Positions 7,920 to 17,447 of a stretch of DNA of 64,000 nucleotides are shown here, piece by piece; the stretch's first letter is position 1; the number at the start of each line of letters is the position of its first letter. This stretch comes from Bacteroidia bacterium (GTDB lineage: Bacteria > Bacteroidota > Bacteroidia > B-17B0 > Aurantibacillaceae). The position numbers and the translations under genes were made by a program. The stretch spans positions 18,347-82,346 of the forward strand of contig JACMNO010000088.1 of the NCBI GenBank assembly GCA_014378485.1, read 5' to 3'. The notes under the pieces were generated by a model. The model saw nothing but the letters and a program-made list of their open reading frames with translations. It had not been told where the DNA came from and made no database searches.

Positions 7920-9125
7920 ATGGAAACAATCAAATTAAATACCATAGAAGAAGCCATTGATGATATTAAAGCGGGCAAAGTGATTATTGTTGTGGATGAT
8001 GAGGACAGGGAGAACGAGGGAGATTTTTTAACCGCTGCCAATAATGTTACTCCTGAGATCATTAATTTTATGGCAACTCATGGTCGTGGTTTAATTTGCG
8101 CTGCAGTAACGCAGGAAAAAGCTAGAGAACTGAAACTTGAGTTAATGGTTTCATCCAATACTGCTCTTCATGAAACTGCTTTTACAGTGTCTATTGATTT
8201 GTTAGGGTACGGGTGTACTACGGGAATCTCTGCATCTGACCGTTCAAAAACGATACAGGCCTTAATTGACCCTAAAATAATAGCTTCTGATTTTGGAAGA
8301 CCCGGACATATATTTCCTTTAATTGCCAAAACAGGTGGCGTACTTCGTCGAACTGGACATACAGAAGCAACCATTGATTTTGCGCGGTTAGCCGGATTTG
8401 AACCTTGCGGTGCTTTGGTAGAAATTATGAATGAGGATGGCACGATGGCGCGCTTACCTGATTTAATGAAAGTGGCCAAGCAATTTAATTTGAAAATTGT
8501 GACCATTAAAGATTTAATTTCTTACCGTTTAAGCAAAGAAAGTATTGTAACCCGTCAGGTGGAAGTGGATATGCCAACCCAGTGGGGAAATTTTAAATTA
8601 ACAGCTTACAAAGTTGATACCAATGGTGAAGAGCACATGGCATTAACAAAAGGTGAATGGACAAAAGATGAAGCTGTATTAGTTCGTGTGCATTCATCCT
8701 GCGTTACCGGAGATATCTTCGGATCATGTCGTTGTGACTGCGGACCACAATTACATAAAGCCATGGAACTTATTGAAAAAGAAGGCAAAGGTGTAATTGT
8801 ATATATGAACCAGGAAGGTCGTGGCATTGGTTTATTAAATAAATTAAAAGCTTACAAATTACAGGAGCAAGGGCGCGATACCGTTGAAGCTAACTTAGAA
8901 CTTGGTTTTAAAATGGATGAACGTGATTACGGTGTTGGTGCACAAATTATTCGTGATTTAGGGATCAGTAAAATGAAATTGATTTCCAATAACCCGGTGA
9001 AACGTGTTGGTTTAATTGGTTACGGACTGGAAGTAGTTGAAAATATTCCAATCATTATTCCATCGAACCCACACAACGAAAAATACATGCAAACCAAGAA
9101 AGATAAAATGGGCCATAGTTTTTAA
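7920..9125 (+). CDS. ribBA: Bifunctional 3,4-dihydroxy-2-butanone-4-phosphate synthase / GTP cyclohydrolase II
   Basis: A 401-residue fusion enzyme that starts both branches of riboflavin synthesis. The RibB half (about 1-200) has the acidic metal-binding motif [13 protein letters not shown] and [16 protein letters not shown]. The RibA half (about 205-401) has [20 protein letters not shown], whose three cysteines bind zinc, and [10 protein letters not shown]. Family knowledge: the halves convert ribulose 5-phosphate and GTP respectively. Both active sites look intact and the length is normal. No FMN riboswitch is visible upstream; the spacer instead holds repeat copy B and about 65 bases of AT-rich DNA. 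Confidence 0.96.
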   Translation: METIKLNTIEEAIDDIKAGKVIIVVDDEDRENEGDFLTAANNVTPEIINFMATHGRGLICAAVTQEKARELKLELMVSSNTALHETAFTVSIDLLGYGCTTGISASDRSKTIQALIDPKIIASDFGRPGHIFPLIAKTGGVLRRTGHTEATIDFARLAGFEPCGALVEIMNEDGTMARLPDLMKVAKQFNLKIVTIKDLISYRLSKESIVTRQVEVDMPTQWGNFKLTAYKVDTNGEEHMALTKGEWTKDEAVLVRVHSSCVTGDIFGSCRCDCGPQLHKAMELIEKEGKGVIVYMNQEGRGIGLLNKLKAYKLQEQGRDTVEANLELGFKMDERDYGVGAQIIRDLGISKMKLISNNPVKRVGLIGYGLEVVENIPIIIPSNPHNEKYMQTKKDKMGHSF

Positions 9126-9149
9126 ATTTAAATTCTAAAAATTAAAAAT

Positions 9150-10565
9150 TTGAGCGGCAATCATTTGAAATATTCTTTTCAGCAAAAGTTCATTTTATTT
9201 GCAGCTCTTTTTTTCGTCAGCGTTTTTTATTTCATTTCCTCCTGTTACATTAACACATCAAATGATGGCAGTCACTTTGCATTAGTGAGTGCTTTAGTTA
9301 ATAATCATTCTGTTGTTATTAATGATTACATAGAGTATACCGGCAAAGTAGATTACGCGGTCAAAGACGGTGTTTTTTACTCAGACCGTTTGCCCGGGAA
9401 CGCTTTTTTAATGATACCATTTTTTGCTTTTGGAAATTTACTGGATTTCACTCATTTAAGCACAGTCAGCAGCCATGCGCCTATTCAGGAAGTCACCGTA
9501 ATTCTTTTACCAAATTTATGTGGTGTACTTGGTGTATTATTTGTTTTTCTGATCTGTCAACATTTTAGCGCGTCTTTTAAAAAATCTGTGATTGTCTCTT
9601 TACTTTATGGCTTATGTACATTAAACCTGCAGGAATCTACCCATGTTTTTTCTCATGCCCCATCAATGTATTTAGTGTTAGCCGCATTCTATTATCTACT
9701 AAAAACTCCAAATATTTATGATAAACGATTTTTATTATTTGTTCTTTTACTATCATACAGTTTGATTGTAGAGTTGCAAAATTCTCTGTTGTTTTTGCCT
9801 GCCTTGATTTATATTCTACAAACGAGAAAAATTGATTTTAAATTGAAATCAGAAAACGTAAAAGTGATTTTTTTTTCTTGCCTCATAATTTTTACAACAC
9901 TTGGTGTTTTAATTTCTTACAATTACATCGCCTTTGGTGAAATAATATTAAAATCAAATAAATTTAATCCTGAATTTCCGGAAGAAAAAGAATTTCTAAC
10001 TTCCTTATCAGGGGATTTTATTGACGGAATAGATCGTTTGTTTACCAATTTTAAAACGCCTGATCTTTGGTTTGATCTTAAATCAGGAGTAAAAAACAAT
10101 ATTCCAGGCTTATTTATTACTTCTCCAATACTACTTATTTCATTACTTGGCTTTATTCCATTTTATAAAAAATTCTCTAAAGAAGCCGCTTTGTTTTTAT
10201 TGATTGTAATCATCAATGTGTTGATTGCAGGATTTCACAAAACAGTTCTTGTAAGACATATCTTTACCATTACTCCTTTTTTAACGCTTCCGGTACTTTT
10301 TGCAATTTGTTATATTCAATCTAAAAAAAACAAATTGCTATCTGCGGCATTTTTTTTCATTTGTCTTTGCCTCTCATGCTATAGTTCATTCCGTGTCTTT
10401 TATGTTACGCATACCTATTGGGGAAGGGATCTTTCAACTATTTTTCCATTTATGAAGGAGTTAAAAATTTACCTGTTATATTTAATATTTATAAGCGCTA
10501 TATTTTTTTCTGCGTACTGCCTGAAAATATTTTTGAATAAAATACATCTGAACAAAAATTTGTAG
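9150..10565 (+). CDS. Polytopic membrane protein, GT-C/family 39-like glycosyltransferase
   Basis: A 471-residue membrane protein with about ten to eleven hydrophobic segments. The first periplasmic loop has NTSNDGSHFALVSAL and KDGVFYSDRLPGNAF, the DG/DR-rich arrangement of GT-C enzymes that use polyprenyl-phosphate sugar donors. Start: a TTG at 9150 with no suitable earlier ATG; the first ATG in frame comes well after the first membrane segment. It follows ribBA by 24 bases and precedes a second GT-C gene by 13, so the three probably share a transcript. The sugar and acceptor are unknown. Confidence 0.75.
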   Translation: MSGNHLKYSFQQKFILFAALFFVSVFYFISSCYINTSNDGSHFALVSALVNNHSVVINDYIEYTGKVDYAVKDGVFYSDRLPGNAFLMIPFFAFGNLLDFTHLSTVSSHAPIQEVTVILLPNLCGVLGVLFVFLICQHFSASFKKSVIVSLLYGLCTLNLQESTHVFSHAPSMYLVLAAFYYLLKTPNIYDKRFLLFVLLLSYSLIVELQNSLLFLPALIYILQTRKIDFKLKSENVKVIFFSCLIIFTTLGVLISYNYIAFGEIILKSNKFNPEFPEEKEFLTSLSGDFIDGIDRLFTNFKTPDLWFDLKSGVKNNIPGLFITSPILLISLLGFIPFYKKFSKEAALFLLIVIINVLIAGFHKTVLVRHIFTITPFLTLPVLFAICYIQSKKNKLLSAAFFFICLCLSCYSSFRVFYVTHTYWGRDLSTIFPFMKELKIYLLYLIFISAIFFSAYCLKIFLNKIHLNKNL

Positions 10566-10578
10566 TCCTGCAAAAAAC

Positions 10579-12513
10579 ATGAGTATGCGAACATTCAAAA
10601 TAGATAGAAACAGTTATCCTATATTATTTTTATTGGTTTTGGCTGCCGCCTTAAGAGTTTACCATCTCTTTGATTTAGAATATACCTATGATGAATTAAG
10701 CGCCCTGAGCAGAACGGGATACGGTTCTTTTAATGAGCTAATTGAAAAAGGAGTAAAACCGGATTTTCACCCTGCTCTTATTCAGGCTTTTTTATATTAC
10801 TACTGTATGTTGTTTGGTACAGCTGAATGGGTGGTGAAACTTCCTTTTATTATAGCGGGTATTTACTCTATTTATTTAGTGTACAAAATCGGAAAAAAAT
10901 GGTTCAACGAAACCACCGGACTTTTAACAGCTACCATTTTCACCTGCACTCAATACTTTATTTTTTATAGTGTAACGGCAAGGCCTTATATCAGTGGTTT
11001 ACTTTTTTGCTTATTGACTTTAAATTATCTCCTGAATATTTTATTTGATGATTCGGTTTCTAAGAAACAATTTGTGCTTTTTGCACTCTTCGCTGCACTA
11101 TCTGCTTTAAATCATCATTTTAGCCTTATGTTTGCCGGCTTGTGCGGAATTACCGGTTTATTTTTCCTGAATAAGAATATTGCAAAAGGCTATCTACTTT
11201 CATGTACAGCGGCAGTTTTGATTTACATTCCTCATCTTCCCATTTTATTTTATCAATTACAAATAGGCGGCATTGGAGTCGGTAGCGGAGGCTGGTTAAA
11301 TCCTCCCGAAAATGACTTCATTCTTCAATTCTTATTCTATTTGTTTCATTATTCATATTTGTTTGCTTCTATTTTTTTAATGATAGTGGGAATAGCTTTC
11401 TTTATTACAAAACAAGAGTCAAGTCTTAAACAAAACAAAATAAGGATTATCCTGTTTTCACTTTTTACGGTGTCGTTTTTAATTGGTTTTTTCTATTCGC
11501 AAAAAATAAATCCTGTAATTCAATACTCCACCCTGATTTTCTCCACGCCATGTTTGTTATTGTTTATTTCCTCATTTTCCGGAGAATTGAAGTTAAAATT
11601 TAAATGGGCGGGTATGATATTGCTTGTTATTATTGGCATCAGTACACTTATTTTTAAAAGAAAATATTATGATCTGGTTTATCGTCAATCTTTCGATACT
11701 TACATTCAAACTGCTAAAAAGATTGTAGACGAGAAGGGTACTTCAGATGTGTTCTGTCTGTTTAAGGGTGAACAATGGTTCCTCGATTATTACAAAAACA
11801 AATATAATAGTGCCGCTCGTTATAAAGTTATTGAAAATGAAGCATTGAGTTTTTTTGATTATAACTCAATTTATGATACATTATCTTGTAACTATTTGTT
11901 ATTGGGAGACTTTAATGCGGCGCAGGTTCTACAGGCTTCCGTTTACTATCCTTATGTTTACAAAAAAATAAGTGGCTTTGGTTATGAACTGTATGTGTTG
12001 ACTAAAGTACCAACCAATGAAACACTTCAAACAGAAAAACAAAATATCGTCTCTACAGATTTCAAAAATATTCCTGAAGGATTTAATTTAAATAAGGACC
12101 TGATCATTTCTGAGGAATCTAAAACATGTTATCGCATTGATAGTTTAAATGAGTATCCTCTTTCTTATAAAATAAAAAATACAGGACTGCATGTGAAAGA
12201 AGGGCAAACGATAGTGGCGGAAATACAATACCTATCCAAAAAACCTGTAAAAGGATTGTTATGCGGCAGTACAGAGGCGCTAAAACAAAACGTTCACTTT
12301 ACCTCAACGGATTTGGATGCATTTTACCATTCAGGACAAGCAGTACAAATCGCGTATGTTTCCATATATGTAGATGCAAAATTCAATCGTCCTGATAATG
12401 AACTCACCATCTTTTTATGGAACAATAAAAAAGAACAATTTAAAATCGTGAACTTTTCTGTCTGCACCTGGAATAATAATCCTTACCGCTTTGGGCTGTT
12501 ATCTGAATTTTAA
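10579..12513 (+). CDS. Glycosyltransferase family 39-like membrane protein
   Basis: A 644-residue GT-C type protein. The N-terminal two-thirds (to about residue 365) has about ten membrane segments, with the family's acidic first-loop motif YTYDELSALSRTGY at about 34-47 and DFHPALIQAF after it. The C-terminal third is a soluble, mostly beta domain that probably faces the periplasm. Family knowledge: such enzymes move a sugar from a polyprenyl-phosphate carrier to lipid or protein. It lies between another GT-C gene and truB, with a 14-base gap to truB. Substrate cannot be read from the sequence. Confidence 0.8.
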   Translation: MSMRTFKIDRNSYPILFLLVLAAALRVYHLFDLEYTYDELSALSRTGYGSFNELIEKGVKPDFHPALIQAFLYYYCMLFGTAEWVVKLPFIIAGIYSIYLVYKIGKKWFNETTGLLTATIFTCTQYFIFYSVTARPYISGLLFCLLTLNYLLNILFDDSVSKKQFVLFALFAALSALNHHFSLMFAGLCGITGLFFLNKNIAKGYLLSCTAAVLIYIPHLPILFYQLQIGGIGVGSGGWLNPPENDFILQFLFYLFHYSYLFASIFLMIVGIAFFITKQESSLKQNKIRIILFSLFTVSFLIGFFYSQKINPVIQYSTLIFSTPCLLLFISSFSGELKLKFKWAGMILLVIIGISTLIFKRKYYDLVYRQSFDTYIQTAKKIVDEKGTSDVFCLFKGEQWFLDYYKNKYNSAARYKVIENEALSFFDYNSIYDTLSCNYLLLGDFNAAQVLQASVYYPYVYKKISGFGYELYVLTKVPTNETLQTEKQNIVSTDFKNIPEGFNLNKDLIISEESKTCYRIDSLNEYPLSYKIKNTGLHVKEGQTIVAEIQYLSKKPVKGLLCGSTEALKQNVHFTSTDLDAFYHSGQAVQIAYVSIYVDAKFNRPDNELTIFLWNNKKEQFKIVNFSVCTWNNNPYRFGLLSEF

Positions 12514-12527
12514 ATTACCTTTGACTT

Positions 12528-13232
12528 ATGATACGTGATTACCGCAGCGGCGAACTTTTATTAATCAACAAACCATATACCTGGTCATCTTTTCAGGCTG
12601 TCAATAAGCTCAAACATGCCCTTAAAAAACATCCTTCATTATTATTGGATGGCAAACTCGTTCATTTAAAAATTGGCCACGCTGGCACATTGGATCCTTT
12701 AGCGACAGGCTTATTGATTATTTGTACCGGAAAAAAAACAAAGGAAATTTCTCAATTCCAAGATTTGCCAAAAGAATACACCGGAACATTTTTTATCGGG
12801 GCAACTACACCCTGCTATGATAAAGAGAAAGAAGTAAATGAAACCTTTACAACGGATCATATTACCGAAGAATTGGTTTATGAAACCGCTGAATCTTTTA
12901 TCGGAAAACAGGAACAAATTCCTCCTATGTTCAGCGCTGTGAAAGTGGATGGCAAACGTTTATACAAATTGGCGCGTATAGGGGAAGAAATTGAATTGAA
13001 AGCACGCCCTATTGAAATATTGGAATTTGAAATAACGTCGTGCAAACTGCCTCTGGTTGAATTTAGGATTTCATGCACAAAAGGAACGTATATTAGAAGT
13101 ATTGCCCGTGATTTTGGTTTAGCTTTAAACAGCGGCGCTTATTTAGATACTTTATGCAGAACTAAAATCGGGCACTTTTCTATTGAAGATGCAAAAACGC
13201 CGGAAGAATTTATAAAAGACAACTCTTACTAA
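12528..13232 (+). CDS. truB: tRNA pseudouridine(55) synthase
   Basis: A 234-residue TruB-type pseudouridine synthase, which makes pseudouridine 55 in the T-loop of tRNAs. Seen: LINKPYTWSSFQAVNKLK at the start, KIGHAGTLDPLATGLL at about residues 46-61 with the catalytic Asp in TLDPLA, PPMFSAVKVDGKRLYKLAR, and GTYIRSIARDFG. The protein lacks the long C-terminal PUA extension of some homologues, which is common in Bacteroidota. It is the last gene of the plus-strand run that begins at ribBA. Confidence 0.96.
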   Translation: MIRDYRSGELLLINKPYTWSSFQAVNKLKHALKKHPSLLLDGKLVHLKIGHAGTLDPLATGLLIICTGKKTKEISQFQDLPKEYTGTFFIGATTPCYDKEKEVNETFTTDHITEELVYETAESFIGKQEQIPPMFSAVKVDGKRLYKLARIGEEIELKARPIEILEFEITSCKLPLVEFRISCTKGTYIRSIARDFGLALNSGAYLDTLCRTKIGHFSIEDAKTPEEFIKDNSY

Positions 13233-13278
13233 AATCAAAAAGTTCTCTATACTCACGCCAGACGTGATTGTAAAGGGC

Positions 13279-13364
13279 AGGCAAAAATCACTCGAACAGA
13301 CATCAAGTATATTGCTTGTCACATCGAGTAGAAAATCCTGCCTCTTTGGATTTTCGTATCGAGA
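13279..13364. repeat. Two GTCA-TCGAG palindromes (one partial) downstream of truB
   Basis: 13279-13302 is a half element ending GCAAAAATCACTCGAACAGAC. 13318-13364 is a full copy: GTCACATCGAG at the left, TATCGAGA at the right, and an inner hairpin GAAAATCC-tgcctcttt-GGATTTTC. A separate small hairpin TCACGccagaCGTGA lies just before them, near 13252-13266. Together with 13395-13444 they form a cluster of three elements beside the GIY-YIG gene. Confidence 0.6.
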
Positions 13365-13394
13365 TGCTATTAAAAAACACATTGATTTAAAGGA

Positions 13395-13444
13395 GTTCTC
13401 GATACAATTTTTGAAAAGAAGACGCAAAAATCACTCGAACTGAC
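13395..13444. repeat. 50-base direct repeat, left flank of GIY-YIG gene 1
   Basis: Begins GTTCTCGATAC and ends CAAAAATCACTCGAACTGAC. The same 50-base element recurs at 13764-13813 in the same orientation with about 42 of 50 matching bases (hand alignment, differences mostly in the middle). The two copies bracket the GIY-YIG reading frame. Confidence 0.75.
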
Positions 13445-13452
13445 CTCTTACA

Positions 13453-13749
13453 TTACTTTTTAAATTTTTTCTTTGATAGGACTTTTAACAACTCAAAATC
13501 ACCATTTATAAGGGCTTGCTTTTTTGCTTTGCTCCACTTCTTTATTTTAGTTTCCAATTCGAAAGCTAAATTAAAATCTGAAAACATTTCGTGAAAAACT
13601 AATTCAACTGGACGTCTCGTAAAAGTATATGATTCTTTATTAATTCCCTGATTGTGTTCTATCAGCCTTCTATCCAAATTATTAGTAACTCCTCTGTAAT
13701 ATGAGCCATCGCTGCATTTTAGAATATATAAGTAAATTACTTTATACAC
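13453..13749 (-). CDS. Single-domain GIY-YIG nuclease, copy 1
   Basis: A GIY-YIG domain protein of the small UPF0213/COG2827 type. Seen: YLYILKCSDGSYYRGVTNNLDRR, where YIL and YRG are this protein's versions of GIY and YIG, the conserved Arg of LDRRLIEHN, and Glu in FELETKIKKWSKAKK. Family knowledge: these fold as DNA endonucleases related to homing and repair nucleases. Start: the frame is open to an ATG at 13815, but the first 22 residues would be encoded by the flanking repeat; a GTG at 13749 gives 98 residues, matching the second copy at 20709, so I prefer it. Bracketed by 50-base direct repeats and tail-adjacent to dut. Confidence 0.85.
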   Translation of the reverse strand: MYKVIYLYILKCSDGSYYRGVTNNLDRRLIEHNQGINKESYTFTRRPVELVFHEMFSDFNLAFELETKIKKWSKAKKQALINGDFELLKVLSKKKFKK

Positions 13750-13763
13750 AAATTTTTTATATG

Positions 13764-13813
13764 GTTCTCGATACGATTTTTGCAGGAGACAGGCAAAAAT
13801 CACTCGAACTGAC
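13764..13813. repeat. 50-base direct repeat, right flank of GIY-YIG gene 1
   Basis: GTTCTCGATACGATTTTTGC ... GGCAAAAATCACTCGAAC, ending TGAC. Internally palindromic: GATTTTTGC pairs with GCAAAAATC. It matches 13395-13444 directly and 45242-45293 in reverse orientation. It lies between dut and the GIY-YIG gene. Confidence 0.75.
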
Positions 13814-13821
13814 AATACGTT

Positions 13822-14256
13822 TTACTTAGTCCCGGTATGCCCAAAACCACCCGCACCTCTTTCGGTTTCATCCAAAGCAGAAGTTTGTTCCCAGGAAATC
13901 TGTTCGTGCTTAGCAATAACCATCTGCGCCACGCGCTCACCATCGTTAATGAGAAACGCTGTATTGGATAAATTAACCAATAATACTTTTATTTCTCCGC
14001 GATAATCTGCATCAATAGTTCCGGGAGAATTTAAAACAGTAATGCCGTTTTTGAAAGCAAGGCCGCTCCGCGGACGAATCTGAGCTTCATAGCCTTTCTG
14101 CAATTCAATAAACAAACCTGTTGGAACTAAGGTTCTTTCCAATGGTTTTAATTCAATAGGTGAATCAATATTTGCCCTAAGGTCAAGGCCTGCGGAAAAC
14201 TCTGTAGCGTATTGTGGTAATTCATGTTTTGATTGTTTAACAACTCTTATCTTCAT
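13822..14256 (-). CDS. dut: Deoxyuridine 5'-triphosphate nucleotidohydrolase
   Basis: A 144-residue trimeric dUTPase that converts dUTP to dUMP and pyrophosphate, keeping uracil out of DNA and supplying dTMP synthesis. All five family motifs are present in order: [49 protein letters not shown] and the C-terminal [11 protein letters not shown] lid. Length is typical. The start overlaps the end of the upstream flippase gene by 4 bases (14253-14256), a sign of translational coupling. Confidence 0.97.
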   Translation of the reverse strand: MKIRVVKQSKHELPQYATEFSAGLDLRANIDSPIELKPLERTLVPTGLFIELQKGYEAQIRPRSGLAFKNGITVLNSPGTIDADYRGEIKVLLVNLSNTAFLINDGERVAQMVIAKHEQISWEQTSALDETERGAGGFGHTGTK

Positions 14257-15737
14257 GATTCTAAATGTTTCAGTTTTTTTAAATTATCGAATTCTAATTT
14301 ATAAAAAATAAAAACGAACAACGCAAATAAGATATTATTCAATACTAACTTTACAACTGCGTTCTCCATTTCTGAATACAGTAACGAAATAAAATAAAGC
14401 CCTAAAGCCAGCACAATAAAGACAAATATGCTGCGCAAATTATAGTTAACAGGATAATATTTTTGGCCGAGAATATAAGATGCTATCATCATAAAACCAT
14501 AAGAAGCTAAAGTTGCCCAGGCACAAGCCATAAAACCATATTTAGGAATTCCAAGAAAATTAATTATCAAAGTAATAACCGCGCCAAGAATAGTAATGAT
14601 GGCGCCGAATTTTGTTTGTCCGGTTAGTTTAAACCAAATAGATAAATTCCAATATACTCCCACACATAAATTGGCGAGCAGTAAAATAGGAACAACTCCT
14701 AACCCACTTCTGAATTTTTCACTGACCGCAAATTTTAACCAGGGCAAATTCATCATGGTTCCTAAAAACAGGAATAAACAAAAGATCACATAATACTTCA
14801 TGACCACGGCATTCAACTTTTTAGAATCTGCATGTTTTGCATGAGTGAAAAAGAAAGGCTCAGCGGCATATTTAAACGCTGTTGTGAAAATGGTCATCAG
14901 CATTGCAATACGGTAACAGGCGCCATAGATTCCCAGTTCGCTTTTTGCAATTCCTTCAGGCAGTAAATATTTTAGAATAAACCGATCGAAAGTTTCGTTA
15001 ATCATTCCTGCAAAACCCAATATTAATAATGGCCATGCGTAAGACAACATTTGTTTCCAAAGCTCCTTATCAAATACATATTGCACATTTATAAATTCTT
15101 TTGTCAAAAATAATAAACTCACCATGTTAGCCAGAAGTCCTGCTAAAAACATATAGCCCACTCCAACTTCCGGATTATAAAATTTTGCAAAAACAGAAGC
15201 GGGGTCATTAATGTATGCAGGTTTACAAATGTTGAAATAGAAAATACAAATCAAAATAAAAACAGTCACATTTAGTAATTTTAAAGCGCCGAATTTCTTC
15301 GCCTGGTTGTTCAATCTTAGTCTCGCAAACGGTATAGCCATCATGGCATCGGTAGCAACTATTAAAACACACCAGATGATAAAATTAACATGATTGGGTT
15401 CTTTAATAAATTCCGCTATAGAACCTGAAAACCCTATAAATAAAAGAGATAAAATGATACTACTTCCAAAAATAGAAATCAGAGCAGTTGAATACACCTT
15501 TTCTTTATCATCTGTTTTATTTGAAAAATTAAAATAGGCCGTTTCCAAACCGTAGGTAAACAAAATATTAAGGAAACTAATGTAAGCGTAAAACTCCGTG
15601 TTAGCTGATAACTCGGAAGGTTGCTCGAATATATAAGTTAATATGAAAGAATATAAAAAAGTGATGACCCGTGGCAATACACTTCCCAGGCCGTAGACGG
15701 CAGTTTGTGAGGCAAGACTTTTAAGAGGGTTAGACAC
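14253..15737 (-). CDS. Polysaccharide flippase (Wzx/MATE-like oligosaccharide exporter)
   Basis: A 494-residue protein with about 12-14 membrane segments and the opening [22 protein letters not shown], typical of polysaccharide biosynthesis (Wzx-type) exporters in the MOP superfamily. Family knowledge: it flips undecaprenyl-pyrophosphate-linked oligosaccharides across the inner membrane. It overlaps dut by 4 bases. No glycan-assembly glycosyltransferases lie in the immediate neighbourhood, so its substrate cannot be inferred. Repeat copy C lies upstream of its start. Confidence 0.9.
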   Translation of the reverse strand: MSNPLKSLASQTAVYGLGSVLPRVITFLYSFILTYIFEQPSELSANTEFYAYISFLNILFTYGLETAYFNFSNKTDDKEKVYSTALISIFGSSIILSLLFIGFSGSIAEFIKEPNHVNFIIWCVLIVATDAMMAIPFARLRLNNQAKKFGALKLLNVTVFILICIFYFNICKPAYINDPASVFAKFYNPEVGVGYMFLAGLLANMVSLLFLTKEFINVQYVFDKELWKQMLSYAWPLLILGFAGMINETFDRFILKYLLPEGIAKSELGIYGACYRIAMLMTIFTTAFKYAAEPFFFTHAKHADSKKLNAVVMKYYVIFCLFLFLGTMMNLPWLKFAVSEKFRSGLGVVPILLLANLCVGVYWNLSIWFKLTGQTKFGAIITILGAVITLIINFLGIPKYGFMACAWATLASYGFMMIASYILGQKYYPVNYNLRSIFVFIVLALGLYFISLLYSEMENAVVKLVLNNILFALFVFIFYKLEFDNLKKLKHLES

Positions 15738-15851
15738 TTCTGTTTTGATTAAAGAAATAAAATTAGGGCTTTATTGGAGAATGCAGCAGGTAGATTTTTG
15801 AAGATATTAACCTTTGTTAGTTATTAGTAAGATGTGTTTTTGTAAAGGTAC

Positions 15852-15942
15852 GCGTTAAGGATTGCAGCAAAAATCCTTTTGCCTGCTCTTCGCAAAAGAT
15901 TGGTGCGAAAAGCCTGACCCGCTTTTTCTGCGGGTAACGCCC
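15852..15942 (+). repeat. Multi-hairpin dispersed repeat, copy C
   Basis: A 91-base copy of the element at 3423 and 7746. Closing stem GCGTTA pairs with TAACGC; AAGGATT pairs with AATCCTT; CTTTTGC pairs with GCAAAAG; CCCGC pairs with GCGGG. Relative to copy A the closing stem changed from GCGTG/CACGC to GCGTTA/TAACGC and the second arm from CTTTTTGT/ACAAAAAG to CTTTTGC/GCAAAAG, both keeping pairing. It lies antisense to the flanking minus-strand genes. Confidence 0.75.
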
Positions 15943-15948
15943 AAATAA

Positions 15949-16440
15949 TTATCCTTTCATTTTTTCAATCAACTTTGTAGTTGAGAAACCATCCACCAAT
16001 TGAATAGTCATAACCTTCCCACCTTTGGCGGTCACTACGTCATATCCTACAATATCTTCTGCTTTGTAATCATTTCCTTTCACCAACACATCCGGCTGAA
16101 CAATAGATATGAGATCCAAAGGTGTGTCTTCATCAAATAAAATAACAGCGTCTACACATTCCAGCGCGGCCAATATCGTTGCCCTTGTATTTTCTGAATT
16201 GATAGGTCGTTCCGGTGATTTTCCCAATCCCTTAACTGAAGCATCCGTATTTAAACCAATAATTAATTTATCTCCAAGATCTTTGGCGTGACACAAATAT
16301 TCTACATGTCCGCGGTGTAAAATATCAAAACATCCATTAGTGAAAACGACTTTTTGATTTCGCTTTTTCCATTCCGGCAAAAGGTCTTTAAGTCTATCTT
16401 TTGTAATTAATTTTTCAGATAGTTTTTTATGATACAACAT
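15949..16440 (-). CDS. rfaE2: D-glycero-beta-D-manno-heptose 1-phosphate adenylyltransferase
   Basis: A 163-residue cytidylyltransferase-like nucleotidyltransferase matching the adenylyltransferase half of HldE. Seen: TNGCFDILHRGHVEYL (the HxGH nucleotide-binding motif as HRGH, about residues 35-50), VKGNDYKAEDIVGYDVV, and the late GFSTTKLIEKM. Family knowledge: it makes ADP-heptose precursors for lipopolysaccharide core. It overlaps the upstream flippase-like gene by 14 bases, so the two are translationally linked. No HldE kinase domain is attached; a separate RfaE1 would be expected elsewhere. Confidence 0.92.
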   Translation of the reverse strand: MLYHKKLSEKLITKDRLKDLLPEWKKRNQKVVFTNGCFDILHRGHVEYLCHAKDLGDKLIIGLNTDASVKGLGKSPERPINSENTRATILAALECVDAVILFDEDTPLDLISIVQPDVLVKGNDYKAEDIVGYDVVTAKGGKVMTIQLVDGFSTTKLIEKMKG

Positions 16441-17443
16441 GTTTTGATTTTGCTTTGTTAAGAATGGGAAGAAGAATAAGACTCAATAATCCCAATGAAA
16501 CTACCAGTATGAACTGGGAAGTCCAGGCCATCCATGGGAACGAGAAAGCAGAGATCTGTTCTACACCATAATAAAGTAACAGAGCTGTGATAATAGCAGG
16601 ATAAGCGCCTAATCCGCCTGGAGAAAATACAACACCAAATGTTCCAAATAACAACAGTACCAGGCACTCTGACTGCCCTAAATTTGATGTTCCCTGGAAA
16701 GCAAAAAAACAAACATACAAGCTGTAAAAATAGGAGGCCCAAATAGCTAAACTCAAAATAATAAACTGAAATTTTTTATCAATATCCTTTACTGAACTTA
16801 AACCTTTACCGAATCCCTTGATTACATTTCCTAATTTTCCTTTCAATAAACCTCCTAATTTTTTGCGGATGAGGATTAAACCTATAGCGAACAAAACAAG
16901 CGCGCTCAATAAAATGATAAAGTTAAGTGGATGCTCGGAAATACCTTTGAACTTAAGCATCATGGGATTATAAATGTAAGTAGCCGTAAGTTCTTTTAAT
17001 TGTGAGAACTGGGCAAATAAGGTCATAAAGAAAATAATGATCAGGATCAGAAGGTCAACAATACGCTCAGTAATTACAGTACCAAGTGCAATTTCGAACG
17101 GCACACCGTTATACTTTGTGATTAAAGTACAACGTGAGATTTCACCCATGCGCGGAAGACCATAATTAGCAAAATAACCAACAAGTACGGCTCCAAGAGC
17201 ATTACCCGGCTTTACAGTATACCCTGCAGGTTTCAATAAATAATTCCAGCGAAAAGCTCTTAATAAATGAGCCAAAAAAGCAAACAAAATAGAGACGCCT
17301 ACCCAAAAGTAATCTGCTGTTTTAAATGAATCAAGAATCTTTTCTTTTTCTGTCCACACAGATCTGAAAGACAGCCAAACCAATAAAACACCAATGCCAA
17401 ACAATACGATAAACTGAATGATAGATTTGGTGCTTTTATTCAT
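16427..17443 (-). CDS. Flippase-like integral membrane protein (LPG-synthase TM/UPF0104 family)
   Basis: A 338-residue protein with about eight membrane segments and the family markers LRAFRWNYLLKPAGY, NYGLPRMGEISRC and FGTFGVVFSPGGLGAYPAII. These match the lysylphosphatidylglycerol synthase transmembrane (UPF0104, AglD/MprF N-terminal) family, which moves or modifies lipid-linked molecules. The soluble aminoacyl-transferase domain of MprF is absent. It begins 4 bases after panD ends and overlaps rfaE2, so all three are likely one transcript. A role in envelope lipid handling is an inference. Confidence 0.88.
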   Translation of the reverse strand: MNKSTKSIIQFIVLFGIGVLLVWLSFRSVWTEKEKILDSFKTADYFWVGVSILFAFLAHLLRAFRWNYLLKPAGYTVKPGNALGAVLVGYFANYGLPRMGEISRCTLITKYNGVPFEIALGTVITERIVDLLILIIIFFMTLFAQFSQLKELTATYIYNPMMLKFKGISEHPLNFIILLSALVLFAIGLILIRKKLGGLLKGKLGNVIKGFGKGLSSVKDIDKKFQFIILSLAIWASYFYSLYVCFFAFQGTSNLGQSECLVLLLFGTFGVVFSPGGLGAYPAIITALLLYYGVEQISAFSFPWMAWTSQFILVVSLGLLSLILLPILNKAKSKHVVS

Positions 17444-17447
17444 CTTT

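Noticed and set aside
13395..13813. CRISPR array from repeated 50-base elements
   Set aside because: Only two copies flank a full gene; spacing is not array-like and the other copies are scattered.
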